A DNA stretch of 64,000 nucleotides. It comes from Anoplolepis gracilipes (lineage: Eukaryota > Arthropoda > Insecta > Hymenoptera > Formicidae). The DNA lies in the NCBI RefSeq assembly GCF_047496725.1, contig NW_027328673.1:62001-126000 (forward strand), written 5' to 3'. A model generated the notes under the pieces. The model saw nothing but the letters and a program-made list of their open reading frames with translations. It did no database searches and was not told the origin of the DNA. Position numbers and translations under genes: made by a program. Below are positions 12,470 to 23,009 of the stretch, in pieces (the first letter of the stretch is position 1; every line of letters begins with the position of its first letter).

Positions 12470-15400
12470 CGATGGAAGTTTTAAACCTGTCCGTATGTTA
12501 ATCGACTCAGGCTCCGAGTTATCTTTTATAAGTGAAGAACTTGTTCAATTTTTAAACTTAACTCGCATTAAGGCCTCCATTCCGTTACGTGGTATTGGTG
12601 GCATTCATTCAGGATAAGAGGCTCCGTTAATGTAAAATTACACTCGATACATGATAATTCAATATCATACGAACTATGAGCATATGTCTTTCCACGTTTG
12701 ACCTTCGAATTACCTTCATTTTCGATCAAGGAGGATTAGTGGGCTCACCCTTAAGGACTTACATTGGCAGATCCGAATTTTGGACGGCCTAAACCGGTCC
12801 ATCTTATTCTTGGCGCAGATTCTTATCTTCAAATCATCAAATCTGACATAATACAAAGTGATCCGTCATTGCCAGCCGCGCAGCGAACCATATTCGGATA
12901 GATAGTCTCCGGGCCTGTTGATGCAATTCGAACAAATACCGATGTAAAGAGTTATCATTGCGCTGTCGATCATGATCTACAGGAAATGCTATTACAGTTC
13001 TAGCTCCAAGAAGAAGTATCGCAGCCTTTAACCAAAGGATAAAGTCCTGACGACAGCAAATGTGAAGAACATTTTTGTTCCACTTTCTCACGTGACAATT
13101 CAGGTCGATATATGGTATGGCTTTAAATCATCAGCCTCCTCTTTAGGTAACTCCTCTTCACAAGCATTAAAATGTCTTTCACGAATAAGACGACAATTCG
13201 AAAAGGATTCCTCCTACAAGGAGTTGTATACAAACTTTTTCCAAGAATACGCAGACTTAGGACCTATGATCCCCGTTCCTAAGTCAGACATTGACTGTTC
13301 TCATTCTTTTTATTTGCCACACCATAGAGTACTTCGCCAAAATGGCTCAACCACAAAATTACGCGTGGTTTTCAATGGTTCCAGCAAATCTGATAATGGA
13401 ACATCTTTAAATGATATTTTATACTCTGGAGCAAAGTTACAAACAGAAATTTTCGATGTTTTATTATGATTTAGAAAGCATCGCTATGTCTTCACGACAG
13501 ATATGATTAAGATGTACTGCCAAATAAGAATACATCCATCTAATTGGGATTTTCAGCGGATCTTTTGGTACAATTCAGAACAACAACCATATCCTTACCA
13601 TTTAATAATTATAATATACGGTTTAAAGTGCGTTCCTTACACTTCGAGTTCTTCAAGATCTAATTGAGACCGAAGGTCAGAAGTTTCCTTTGGCAGTACT
13701 CTCATTAACTCGCGGACGTTACGTAGATGATATATTTGGAAGAACAGAATCAATATCAGAAACCATTGAGATTATTGAACAACTAAAATCTCTATGTCTG
13801 GCGGGCGGCTTTCCATTGCAAAAATGGAACTGCAATGATTCAGATATCCTACCTTTTTCGTCAATTCAACCGAATGAAGAAACCACAATGGTGGAATTTG
13901 AAAAGACACGAGTGAAAATTCTAAGATTAAGCTGGCAGCCAATCACAGATGTATTTAAATTCACCTCATTGCCCATCCCTAATCGGATTATCACAAAAAG
14001 AACTATTCTTTCAGAAATTGCAGTTTTACGACCCGTTGAGCTTTATGGCTCCTATTATAATTCGAGCAAAAACATTCATACAAAAGTTGTGGCTAACTAA
14101 AGTCGACTGAAATGAACCCCTATCCAAAACATTTCGAGATTGTTGGAGCAATTTCCGACAACAGCTATCTTCCCTAGATCAGATTATTATTTCTCACTGG
14201 ATTAATTTCTCCTCTTCGGCTAATGAGATTGAGCTTCATGGCTTTTCTGATGCTTCGAATAAAGCCATGGCTTTATTTCGTTCACATTACTCTTATATGT
14301 GCCAAGACGAAGGTAGCACCATTAAAAGGTCTAACAACTCCTCGATTTGAATTAACAGTAGCCGTAATACTATCATAGCTCGTCTCCAAAGTTCAGCATA
14401 CACTTTGCTTATCAAATTGCCCTACATTCCCATGGACTGATTCCGCTGTCACTTTGCACTGGATCTCTTCACATTCATCAAAATGGAGGGACTTTGTCCG
14501 TAATCGCACAATACTCATTCATGATACCGTGCCATCTGCCATGTGGAAATGTGTACCGGGGAAGGATCATCCTGCTGATTGCGCAACTAGAGGAGTTCCT
14601 GCCAGTCAATTACCACAGCATCTTCTTTGATGGACAGGACCTTCATGGTTAATTTAATAAAAAAAATTCTGGCCCGAACTGAACACAATGCCAACTTCTA
14701 ACATAAATTTAGAAGAAAGATCCATAAATACTATGACTGTAACTCAGAATCCAAAACCCCTATATTGGGAGCTATTGGAACGATATTCCTCTCTAAGGAA
14801 ACTTTTACGAATTACTGCTCTGTGTCAACGTGCCATCACGCGATTTCAAGGTATCAAATGCTCTCAGTGAGCCGCTAACACCGATAAATTTAAGGAATAG
14901 TTGTCAATTGTGGATCCTATATATACAGAACGTTCACTTTCATCAAGAGATGAAAATTCTGTCAAAAGGACAAGCTCTGTCTAAATCGAACCCTTTAATT
15001 CGTTTGACACCCTTTATAGATGAACATGGACTCTTAAGAGTTGGCGGAAGGCTTCATCATGCACGCTTAGATCCAGATTTTAAACATCCTTACATTTGAC
15101 CAAAATCATCACCGTTCACTACTCTTGTGATAGCCGATGCACATCTACATACATTACATGGCGGAACTCAAGTTACATTAGCCTATATACGACAAACATA
15201 TTGGATTTTAGGAGGACGGACTCCAGTCAGATCATACATCTTACGATACATTCGTTGTACCCGTTATCGGATATTAAGAGCTCAACAGTTAATGGGTCAA
15301 CTACTATTAAACCGAGTTACTCCGTCACGTCCTTTCCTTCATGCAGGACTAGACTATGCAGGCCTATTTTCAATAAAAACTTGGCAAGGACGGGCTGCCA

Positions 15401-16240
15401 AAGTCTACAAAGGATATCTCGCAATATTTGTGTCTCTCCACATCTGACGTACACTTAGAAGTAGTCACTGAGTATAGTACTGAAGTATTCCTCGCCGCGT
15501 ATAAGAGATATATTAGTCTTCATAGCATTTGTGCAATTTTACAGAGTGATAATGGCAATTTTGTTGAAGTCGAAGCTGAATTAAGATTATACACTTCGGC
15601 TTCCAAAGAACTGAAGGAACTTGCAAAATTACTATCCGATTCCAGTATAGAATGGCTATTCATTCCTCCTGCTGCTCCACACTATGGAGGCAAATGGGAA
15701 AGAGCAGTGAAATCAACATAGTTTCATCTTCGTCGTATTCTCGGAAACACGATTCTAACTTACGAGGAATTAACAACTCTTGTCACACAAATTGAAGCCA
15801 TCTTGAACTCGCAGCCTCTATGCCCATTATCTGAAGACAATGATGATTTTTCCGCATTAACACCTGGGCATTTTTTAATTGGTGAACCATTAAATGTCAT
15901 CCCTGAACCGAATCTATTAGATCAGCCAATTTCTCGTGTAACGCGATAGCAACTTATCCGTCACAATGTAGGCCTCTTTTGGAAACGCTGGACTTCAGAG
16001 TGTCTACAACATTACCAAGCCATCACCCAATGGCATCACCTTTCTACTAAAGGAAATTAAGAAAGGTTCCTTAGTCCTTATATGTGACGAACGTTATCTA
16101 CCTGCAAAATGGCCATTAGGCCGAGTTACAGCATTACATCCAGGCCAAGATGATTTAGTCAGAGTGGTCACTCTCCGAACAGCTATGACTAGCTTTAAAC
16201 GACCTATAACCAAAATTTGTGTACTATTGCCCGATATAAA
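12470..16240 (+). pseudogene. pol: pol (protease, RT, RNase H, integrase) of the BEL/Pao element, broken
   Basis: The order is protease, RT, RNase H, integrase. The aspartic protease motif LIDSGSELSFI is at about 12500. RT shows LRVVFNGSSKSDNGTSLND (about 13360), the TTDMIKMY box (about 13500) and YVDD (about 13722). RNase H begins HGFSDASNKAM (about 14235). The integrase has an N-terminal zinc region (HTLHGGTQVTL), HAGLDYAG (first catalytic D, about 15350), LQSDNGNF (second D, about 15540) and GGKWERAVKS (E, about 15695). C-terminal sequence continues to about 16240 (LTPGHFLIGEPLN). Stops and frameshifts occur in every domain. Confidence 0.9.
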
Positions 16241-16269
16241 TTGACAAACTATTCAGCAACTTTGTTCCC

Positions 16270-16285
16270 AAAGGCGGGCGGGAAA
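16270..16285 (+). promoter_or_regulatory. Polypurine tract
   Basis: AAAGGCGGGCGGGAAA, nearly all purine, lies immediately before the 3' LTR, where plus-strand DNA synthesis would be primed. Confidence 0.75.
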
Positions 16286-17367
16286 TGTTTAGTCATAGTA
16301 AGCCGTGTTTGTGTTTCAATCTCCCGCGCTCTCCTGCGCTGTTAGTCTGCATGCCCTCTATTGCTCATTGGCGTTTAGAGATGTCGTTGCGCACAGCCCC
16401 GAGACGGGCTCGCTCTCTTATGTGTGTGTGTAAAAATTCTAGTGAGATAATGTATCGAACTAAGATCGCTGTTCCTTTCAATATTCATTATCACGAAATA
16501 TCAAGTAAGATTATCGACCATGGTAATACATTGATGTCGGCAAGTGAAAGAGGGTGCTTCTTACTAGCTATTAGTGTCTTGTGAGATCCAGGACTTCAAA
16601 ATATTGACAATATCTTGTGAGATCCAAGGCGGCCATTAAATTCTTATCCTCATGAGATCCGAGGCTCCCGTGCGCACGGTGGTTTCAAAACCAGCCAAAA
16701 TCCTAGTTTTGGACATCACACACCTGTTGAGATCCGAGGCTCCCGTGCGCACAGTGGATTCAATAACCAGCCAAAATCGTAATTTTGGACATCACACATC
16801 TGTTGAGAGCACAGGCTTCTTTATGCAAAAGTGGCAATACTATTGAGAGCAACAGTTTTGATGGCATTATCATGTACCAACCTACAGACTATTGAGATCA
16901 AAGTCTTACTCGCATGATCCTATACATCCTACTGAGATCGTAGGCAGTACATCTTTTAACATATCGGCATTAAGGAATGGAACGGCCGACAAGAGTTTCT
17001 TAACTTATGTTAATATCATAACCTTACCCGTAAGTTATTAATTAATCTAGTGAACTCTAAATATTTATCTTTTTAAAGAAAAGTTAACCTGTATTCAAGC
17101 TATCTTTCTATAAAAGCATCTTTCTTACAACGGTTAGCTATTACCTGTCACTTAACGTTGTCTTTTTTTATTACCATCGTTTAATTTACTTTAATAATAT
17201 TACTTAGTGATATCATTTGTTTAAAATATGATATATTTTGAAATGACACAATAAATGGTCAATACCTTTCATATTTAGTTTTGCATTAAATATATATATT
17301 ATTTTATTTACTTACAAGTCCTTCATATATTTTTATTTTGACCTTTCTCTTATGGTTTGACGTAACA
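16286..17367 (+). repeat. 3' LTR of the BEL/Pao element
   Basis: 1082 bases, starting TGTTTAGTCATAG and ending GACGTAACA. It is 40 bases longer than the 5' LTR, mainly because the block starting GAGATCCGAGGCTCCC occurs twice at a 75-base spacing (16654 and 16729) where the 5' LTR has it once; smaller deletions offset part of this. Base differences are scattered along the length. Confidence 0.92.
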
Positions 17368-17372
17368 AGATA
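17368..17372. repeat. Target-site duplication AGATA, right
   Basis: Exact repeat of the five bases before the 5' LTR at 10030-10034. Confidence 0.85.
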
Positions 17373-18002
17373 GTATATATATATAATTACTTTTTACCTT
17401 TTTCCTTTTTTTTCTTACTCCCGAAACACGTTCTAATCATAACTTTCAAGATTAAAACATATTCTATCATTGGTCGTTATTTCTACGGGTTCCGAAATTT
17501 TGTTCAACCCCCACAAAAGGCCTTTCTTGTATTTTATAGTTAGTTTTACAATTATTGAGCAATTCTAAGTCGTCAGTTTTAGAGAAAACACCTTCGATTT
17601 GTAATATTGCGCCAAATAAAGTCTTGTAACTAGATAACTGTACCTTTTTATTCATTACGTCGCGTTCAGCACGTAATAGATTGCGCGATCCTCTACTATC
17701 GTACAAGCGTCTGCGCGAGCAATACAATGTTAGTACGTATACAGACATACACTAACACATTGACTAAGAATTCATTTTTGTAATGTTGGTAACAGTGACG
17801 TTGGAATTTTCTCGCCGGTCCTATTAACCCTTAATTGAATATTTTCTTATATTTTCTCTGCAGTTGTGGTACACATGTTCGAAAAGAACATTAATTCACT
17901 AAAAAAGAGAGAGAAAAGTCCTTTCTTTGTTTATACAATAAACGAAATTGGATAATTTTACAATAGCAAACAATTGTTATCAATAAGTATAATTAAATAA
18001 AA
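17373..18002. other. Spacer with one unrecognised open frame
   Basis: A minus-strand frame of 93 residues (17467-17748) starts MSVYVLTLY and has moderately complex composition, but I recognise no domain and see no supporting splice sites. It may be chance or a remnant. The rest is AT-rich and may belong to the left flank of the Harbinger transposon. Confidence 0.3.
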
Positions 18003-18237
18003 ATGGATCATTTTATAAACTTTTTCGAAGACAGTGACAGTGATGATGATTGTGAAATTATAGAATTTCTTTTTTTTTTTTGACGAAAGCGACGATGAAC
18101 AAGATTTAACAGTAAAAATCAGTGCAATTATAGAAGACAATAGATCTGAATTTAATGCAATACCTAAAGTGGAGAATTATATAGAAATTATAAACCGTTT
18201 GAATGCTGAAGATTTTAAAACCAATTTCGGTACATAA
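18003..18237 (+). pseudogene. PIF/Harbinger transposase, N-terminal part
   Basis: The frame starts MDHFINFFEDSDSDDDCE, then breaks at a run of 14 T and resumes with DESDDEQDLTVKI and NYIEIINRLNAEDFKTNFG. The last stretch matches the N-terminal pattern of PIF/Harbinger transposases, where the segment before the DDE domain has a xxDFKxxF signature. Coding then stops where the purine-rich LINE fragment begins. The next transposase segment is 2 kb downstream. Confidence 0.6.
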
Positions 18238-18272
18238 ATTAATAAATTAGCAATATAAAAATTACATACATA

Positions 18273-18282
<10 letters not shown>

Positions 18283-18309
<27 letters not shown>

Positions 18310-19450
18310 GACTTCCGCTTCCGGTGCGTTGAGTAGTGACACGTGGCGAATAAGAGGCTGTGGAAAGTGAACGGGTGGATAAAGTGAGAGAGGGAGTTTG
18401 AGAGTGTGAGGGTGAAAGAGAGAGAGTGAGAGTGAAGAGCGAGTGTGGAGAGAGTAGAGAGAGGGAGGTATAGAGAGGAAAGAGAGACAGAGAGGTAGCA
18501 GTAAAAAGTGACAGTTGGGGCATAGAGAGTAAAGATATTGAGAAGGGCAAATAGACAGGGAATTAGGCATAGAGGAGAAAGCTTTAGAGAAAGGCAAGTG
18601 GATAGGGAGCGACTAAGGTGTAGACGTAGAGGGCGTAAGTGGATAGAAAGAGAATTGGAATGGCTGAGGGTTTAGGGAAAGGCGGGAAGTTTGGGAAGGA
18701 GAGAAGAGGGAGTGAAGGGAATATGGAAGAGTAGATAAAGAGGAAGAGAGAGGATTGAGAGGGAAACGAAGAGAGGGCATTTTTAAAAAGTAGGAAGACG
18801 ATTAGATCGTCGGATAGAAAAGAGGAGAGAGAATGGGAGGAGATGAAGAAATGGAGGGTTGAGATGGAGAGGGTGATGAAGGAGGGAATGAAGGGGTGGA
18901 TTGAGGAGATGAGAAAGGAGCTTAGAGAGATGGAAGAGAGGTGAAAGAAGGAAAGGGAAGAGTTCAAGAGTTGTATTAAGGGGTTAGAGAGGAGGGTGAT
19001 GGAGCTGGAAAAGGATAGGCAGAAAGGGGAAGGAGGGGACAGAGGGAAGGGGAAAGAGGAGGGAGGGGATATGGAGAGAAAGATGAAAGAGGTGGAAAGA
19101 AAGATGGAGATGAAGGATAGAGAGAAAAGAAGGAGGAATATAACAATAAGAAGAGTGGAAGTGAAAGAAGGAAAAAGAAAAGAGGTGGTAGAGGGGATAA
19201 TAAGGGACATAGAGACAGAGGCGAGGGTTAAAGAGGTAAAGAAATTAGGGGGAGACAGAGAGAAAGATAGGGAAATGGTGTTAGTGAGGTTGGAGGATGA
19301 GGAACAGAGAAGGGAGATATGGAGGAAGAAGAGTGGGCTGAGGGGGAGGAAGGACAGAGTATTTGAGGATTGGACATGGAAGGAAAAGAGGATGAGGTGG
19401 AAATTGGAGGAGATTGCAAGAAAAGAGGAGAATTCGGGAAAGAGGTAGCC
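18283..19450 (+). pseudogene. Purine-rich LINE ORF1 (coiled coil plus RRM-like) fragment
   Basis: This strand is almost all A and G. The best frame, 18996-19448 (150 residues), continues upstream after one stop at about 18942 with coiled-coil sequence (WIEEMRKELREMEER). Its C-terminal half, RRRNITIRRVEVKEG...VLVRLEDEEQRREIWRK, fits the RRM-like core of LINE ORF1 proteins (the Transposase_22-like family). No endonuclease or RT follows, so the insert is a 3'-truncated or fragmented copy inside the Harbinger region. Minus-strand frames here are low-complexity shadows. A similar purine-rich element is on the minus strand at 43.9-47.0 kb. Confidence 0.55.
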
Positions 19451-19542
19451 TCCATGCGCCATTTAATGTAAAAAGAATTCAAGTCCATATCTCCAATAAT
19501 TTCGAAGAAAATAGTCTGTCACAGGTTATTTGGCTCCTGTAT

Positions 19543-20023
19543 ACAGGGTGTTCCCGAATTGCCAGATCAACTCTCGTGGGTAGATAGAGCGTGTTAAACT
19601 GAAAACAAAAGTCTTATATCATTTTGCTAAATTCGCAATAATTAATGAGATATAAATTAATAAAAATCGGCCAATCCGTGCCAGTATAAGCGCGCGGCGC
19701 GAAGAAGCCTTCTACTTATTACTTGATACTAGGCGCGCGACGAGACAGTAGGCGGAGCGCTCTACAAAGGACGTACAAAAGGTACTGAAAGAGACACGTA
19801 CAGTGCGCGCTGCGTTTATGTCTTGCCGCGCGCCTAGTATCAAATAACAACTGGAAGGTTTCTTCGCGCCGCGCGTTTATACTGGCACGGATTGGCCGAT
19901 CTTTATTAATTTATATCTCATTAATTATTGCGAATTTAGCAAAATGATATAAGACTTTTGTTTTCAGTTTAACACGCTCTATCTACCCACGAGAGTTGAT
20001 CTGGCAATTCGGGGACACCCTGT
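19543..20023. mobile_element. Foldback element, 481 bp, ACAGGGTG termini
   Basis: The two halves are near-perfect reverse complements over arms of about 215 bases. The ends read ACAGGGTGTTCCC and the reverse complement of ACAGGGTGTCCCC. Inner parts include GCGCGCGGCGCGAAGAAGCC and its complement. There is no coding capacity. Relatives with the same terminus are at 52730-53211 and 53910-54380. Flanks are TA-rich (TAT/ATAT), so the exact TSD is ambiguous. Confidence 0.88.
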
Positions 20024-20286
20024 ATATAATAAAAACATCTAATACAATTTTGTTGATATAGTTTATATCCAACATCATGTGAAGTAATATTACTTTTAAT
20101 AAGTCCAATGTTGGAACAAAGAAATAACGATTTTGGAAATAAATCCATTCCAGCTAAAAATCAATTATATTAATGTCGCTATGGTTTATGGCCACACCTG
20201 AAAGTTTTCAGTATACTTTTTTAATAATTTATTTACATTGTTTTTTTTTTTAAATAAATAAGGTAAAGATAAATTTTTGTTTTCAG

Positions 20287-20555
20287 ATCAGTAAGTGATA
20301 GATTCGGGGTTGGCAAAGCAACTTGCTTTAAATCATTAAGAAGAGTAGTATCTGCTCTTTTCCAAATTGCACATCAATTCATTCAATGGCCAACTGAACA
20401 AAGAGCTGTTGAAGTAATGAATGAATTTCATAAAATAAGTGGATTACGTGGTGTTATTGGAGCTATTGACGGAACTCCTATTGAGATCAATAAATCTTCA
20501 GAAAATGGTGATGATTAAATATGCCGCAAAGGATACTCTGCCATACATCTACAAG
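20287..20555 (+). pseudogene. PIF/Harbinger transposase, DDE core part
   Basis: The frame reads SVSDRFGVGKATCFKSLRR, then FQIAHQFIQWPTEQRAV, GLRGVIGAIDGTPIEI and, after one stop, ICRKGYSAIHLQ. This is the HARBI1-type transposase core; the D of GAIDGTP is the first catalytic residue. The protein would bind and cut the transposon ends. The next segment of the same protein lies in inverted orientation at 20970-21205. Confidence 0.85.
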
Positions 20556-20572
20556 TAAATTATGTTCAAACT

Positions 20573-20616
20573 TTACACACACACACACGCCCGCTCGCAC
20601 GCACGCACGCACGCAC
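20573..20616 (+). repeat. AC / CACG microsatellite
   Basis: Short (AC)n followed by (GCAC)n repeat at the point where the transposase reading is lost. The same motif class recurs at 21811-21852, 53223-53757 and 63421-63478. Confidence 0.8.
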
Positions 20617-20719
20617 ACGCACATATGTATATATATATGTGTTAAAACTTAATTTATTTATCTATCAATTTATTGATTTATTTATTTATTCATTATTTAA
20701 CACGAAAATTTAAAATAAA

Positions 20720-20940
20720 ATTTTAATGGAGAAAATGTACGGTAAGCACCAAGGGTCCCATGGCATGCTACGCTCCTAAGTACTCCGGCCGCGCACCGTC
20801 TGATTAGTCAACTTTAATTGTTAATAACTTGGTAAATAATGGTCTGAGCCAAAATCGGAAAAGAAACTTTTTACTCAAAATTCCACCTTCTTTCACCCCC
20901 TAAAATATTAATTGAAAGTTACGAGACACCCTGTGTATAT
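20720..20940 (+). mobile_element. Partial element ending in ACACCCTGT
   Basis: The segment ends GAGACACCCTGTGTATATA, the reverse complement of the ACAGGGTG terminus seen on the foldbacks. The inner part is not palindromic, so this is either a truncated relative or one half of a foldback. Left limit is uncertain. Confidence 0.4.
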
Positions 20941-20941
20941 A

Positions 20942-20972
<31 letters not shown>
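20932..20972. repeat. TA microsatellite at left inversion breakpoint
   Basis: A (TA)n run lies exactly where the transposase coding changes from plus to minus strand. A matching (TA)n run is at 21322-21372. Confidence 0.8.
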
Positions 20973-21205
20973 TTTACTTGTTCTCTAGTAAGATAACCAT
21001 TGTTTTTAAATGGCACCATTAAATTTAAATTGAGTGGGTATGCAATATCTCCTACAAGATAACTGTCATTAAGAAAGTAAAACTCTGGTTTTTCCATGTA
21101 GTCATTTATTTGCGAATTACGCAATACCCGAGCATTGTGTACACTGCCCGCATGGCCTACTAGTACACTTGTAAATAATAATTTTTGAGTGCAAACTGCC
21201 TGCAA
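20970..21205 (-). pseudogene. PIF/Harbinger transposase, inverted middle segment
   Basis: On the minus strand the frame reads MQAVCTQKLLFTSVLVGHAG, then SVHNARVLRNS, FLNDSYLVGDIAYPLN and MVPFKNNGYLTREQ. In HARBI1-like transposases this block follows the AIDGTP segment directly and contains the second catalytic D (GDIAYPL). It has the right order for the same gene but the wrong strand, and TA repeats bound it on both sides. It is best read as a local inversion. Confidence 0.85.
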
Positions 21206-21321
21206 AATAAGCTATTATTAAAAATTACACAAAGACGGATATCACATTGTTAATTATACATATATTAATATGTAACATATATATAGATATAGCAATACAT
21301 TTATAACACAATAAAGCTATA

Positions 21322-21337
21322 ATATATATATATATAT

Positions 21338-21368
<31 letters not shown>

Positions 21369-21372
21369 GTAT
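21322..21372. repeat. TA microsatellite at right inversion breakpoint
   Basis: Two (TA)n runs bound the right end of the inverted transposase segment; plus-strand coding resumes directly after. Confidence 0.8.
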
Positions 21373-21387
21373 ATTTTTAACTGTTGT

Positions 21388-21689
21388 TTGTCGGCAGCTC
21401 GCGTTGCTATAGAAAGAGCATTTGATGTATTAAAAACAAGGTGGAGAAGAATATTCGACAGATTGTCACTAATAGATCTTAAAAAAATACCAGAATATGT
21501 AGTTGCTATTTGCGTATATATATATTGCACAATATTTGTATCTTACATAATGATTTTATAAATGATGAAGCAGAAAATATTGACAATCAACCTTATTTTG
21601 TATGGAGAGAAAATATACAAGATGCAAATATTGAGACTGCCAAAGCAAAACGTAATGCAATAATGAATGATTTGCAAATGCGATTTTAA
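21388..21689 (+). pseudogene. PIF/Harbinger transposase, C-terminal part
   Basis: The frame resumes on the plus strand with SAARVAIERAFDVLKTRWRR; the E of IERAF is the third catalytic residue of the DDE triad. It continues to the C-terminus (NAIMNDLQMRF, stop at 21687-21689) after a frame change near 21540. Confidence 0.82.
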
Positions 21690-22330
21690 TTTAATTACAT
21701 TTTATTTTATTGTCATTAAATATTGTAATAAAGAAGATTAAATGTGATATGTATAACACTTTTATATTAAAACAAGCTATAATAGAAAAAAATTGGAATA
21801 TTATATAAATTATACACACGCACACACACGCACGCACGCACGCACGCACGCATATATTATTACGAAATTGTTTAGTTACAATTTTATTATGATTATTATA
21901 TATATTATAACATCATTAAAATAAACAACATTAATTTTTTAGATGTTATTTTATTAATAACAAAATTTTTACAAACATTTATACGAATAAGATTTTATTT
22001 TTTTATTATGTTTAATATCAAAATATTTTTGATAATTTTTTATAATATCACAATTCAATATAACTTTATTTACCTCATATTTGTATAATTTTAACATAAA
22101 ATAAACTGTAAAGTTTAAAATAAAAATAAAGCTTTTTCATATTATAACATTAACATAAAATAATGACAATCTTGCAGTTTTAACTTAATAGCTTCATTAA
22201 ATAGTTTATCTAAACAAAAAGAGATCGCACGCGTTACATCTTTCAATTATATGTAAAATAAATTTAATGTTATTTGCGAAGAATATGTGAAGAATTTAAA
22301 TAATTAACTGAAATGAACACTTTAAATATT
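21690..22330. other. AT-rich stretch with microsatellite
   Basis: Very AT-rich, with a (CGCA)n/(CACG)n run at 21811-21852. No gene is visible. It lies between the convergent transposase and Myb-like genes. Confidence 0.5.
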
Positions 22331-22349
22331 AGATATTACAACTAGTGAA

Positions 22350-22790
22350 TTCTAAATCGAAATGGCTTATAATTTGTAATCATCATCATATTTTATGAGG
22401 AATTATTAATCTTAATAAGAATTTTGTCAAAAACTCCAATAACATCACGTAATTCACATGTAAATCCAATATTCACATTATAAAACTCATTTTCTTTAAC
22501 AACTCTTTGTTTAGTTGGCCACTGAATGAATTGATGCAAAATTTGGAAAAGAGCAAATTTCATTCTTTTTAATCTAATAGCATTTTCGAGCGGTACGGAT
22601 TAACCCAACTCGGGTTCCAGGTTTTCCAATCACAGTCATTCCATTCTTCTGGAGAATCATTTTCCAGAAGAATGGAATGACTGTGATTGGAAAACCCGGA
22701 ACTCGGGTTGATCCGTACCGCTCGAAAACATTATAAAGTAAGTTACAATATATAGCATAGAGTTCACTGATTGTAAGCATAACATAACAT
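22350..22790 (-). pseudogene. Second PIF/Harbinger transposase fragment, minus strand, MITE-interrupted
   Basis: On the minus strand MKFALFQILHQFIQWPTKQR and VIGVFDKILIKIN match the plus-strand core at 20287-20555 but are more degenerate. The upstream end (MLTISELYAIYCNLLYNV) lies beyond a 146-base palindromic insert at 22583-22728. It is a second, opposite copy of the same transposase region. The catalytic AIDGTP has decayed to VFDKIL. Confidence 0.65.
22583..22728. mobile_element. 146-bp palindromic MITE
   Basis: Near-perfect hairpin. It starts TTTTCGAGCGGTACGGAT and ends ATCCGTACCGCTCGAAAA, and the arms meet at CTTCTGGA/TCCAGAAG. It interrupts the minus-strand transposase fragment. CATT may be the target duplication, but the boundaries are ambiguous. 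Confidence 0.88.
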
Positions 22791-23009
22791 TTTGAAAATT
22801 AAATGTAATTATATTTTAATAAAAAAAGTAAATCAATATTTTAATATAACTAATAGAAATTATAATTCTCTGTAAAACAAATATTTAGTGCAAATCTATA
22901 AATCTATAAACATAATGAAATTTATTAATATTTAAAAGTAATTTAAACTTTATTTTATCTTTATTTCTTTGCTAAATATAATTTTGTCATTACGTCCAAA
23001 TAACTTTTG

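Larger units (their letters stand above)
10035..17367 (+). mobile_element. Complete BEL/Pao LTR retrotransposon, inactivated
   Basis: The element is 7333 bases long with two LTRs (TGTTTAG...TAACA), a primer-binding-type site, gag, protease, RT, RNase H, integrase and a polypurine tract, all on the plus strand. Domain order and sequence (Pao-type gag with zinc knuckles, YVDD RT, SDNG integrase) fit the BEL/Pao superfamily. AGATA flanks both ends. Both LTRs are present but clearly diverged and pol has many stops, so it is an old insertion. Confidence 0.93.

Noticed and set aside
10035..17367. Possible endogenous retrovirus with env
   Set aside because: Domain order and LTR features fit BEL/Pao, and no env-like frame lies between integrase and the polypurine tract.
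17467..17748. 93-residue minus-strand frame as a gene
   Set aside because: Composition is plausible but no motif, homology or splice support can be seen; kept only as part of the spacer entry.
18584..19462. 292-residue minus-strand Ser/Phe/Leu-rich frame
   Set aside because: Shadow of the purine-rich plus-strand ORF1; hydrophobic look is due to TCT/CTT codons.
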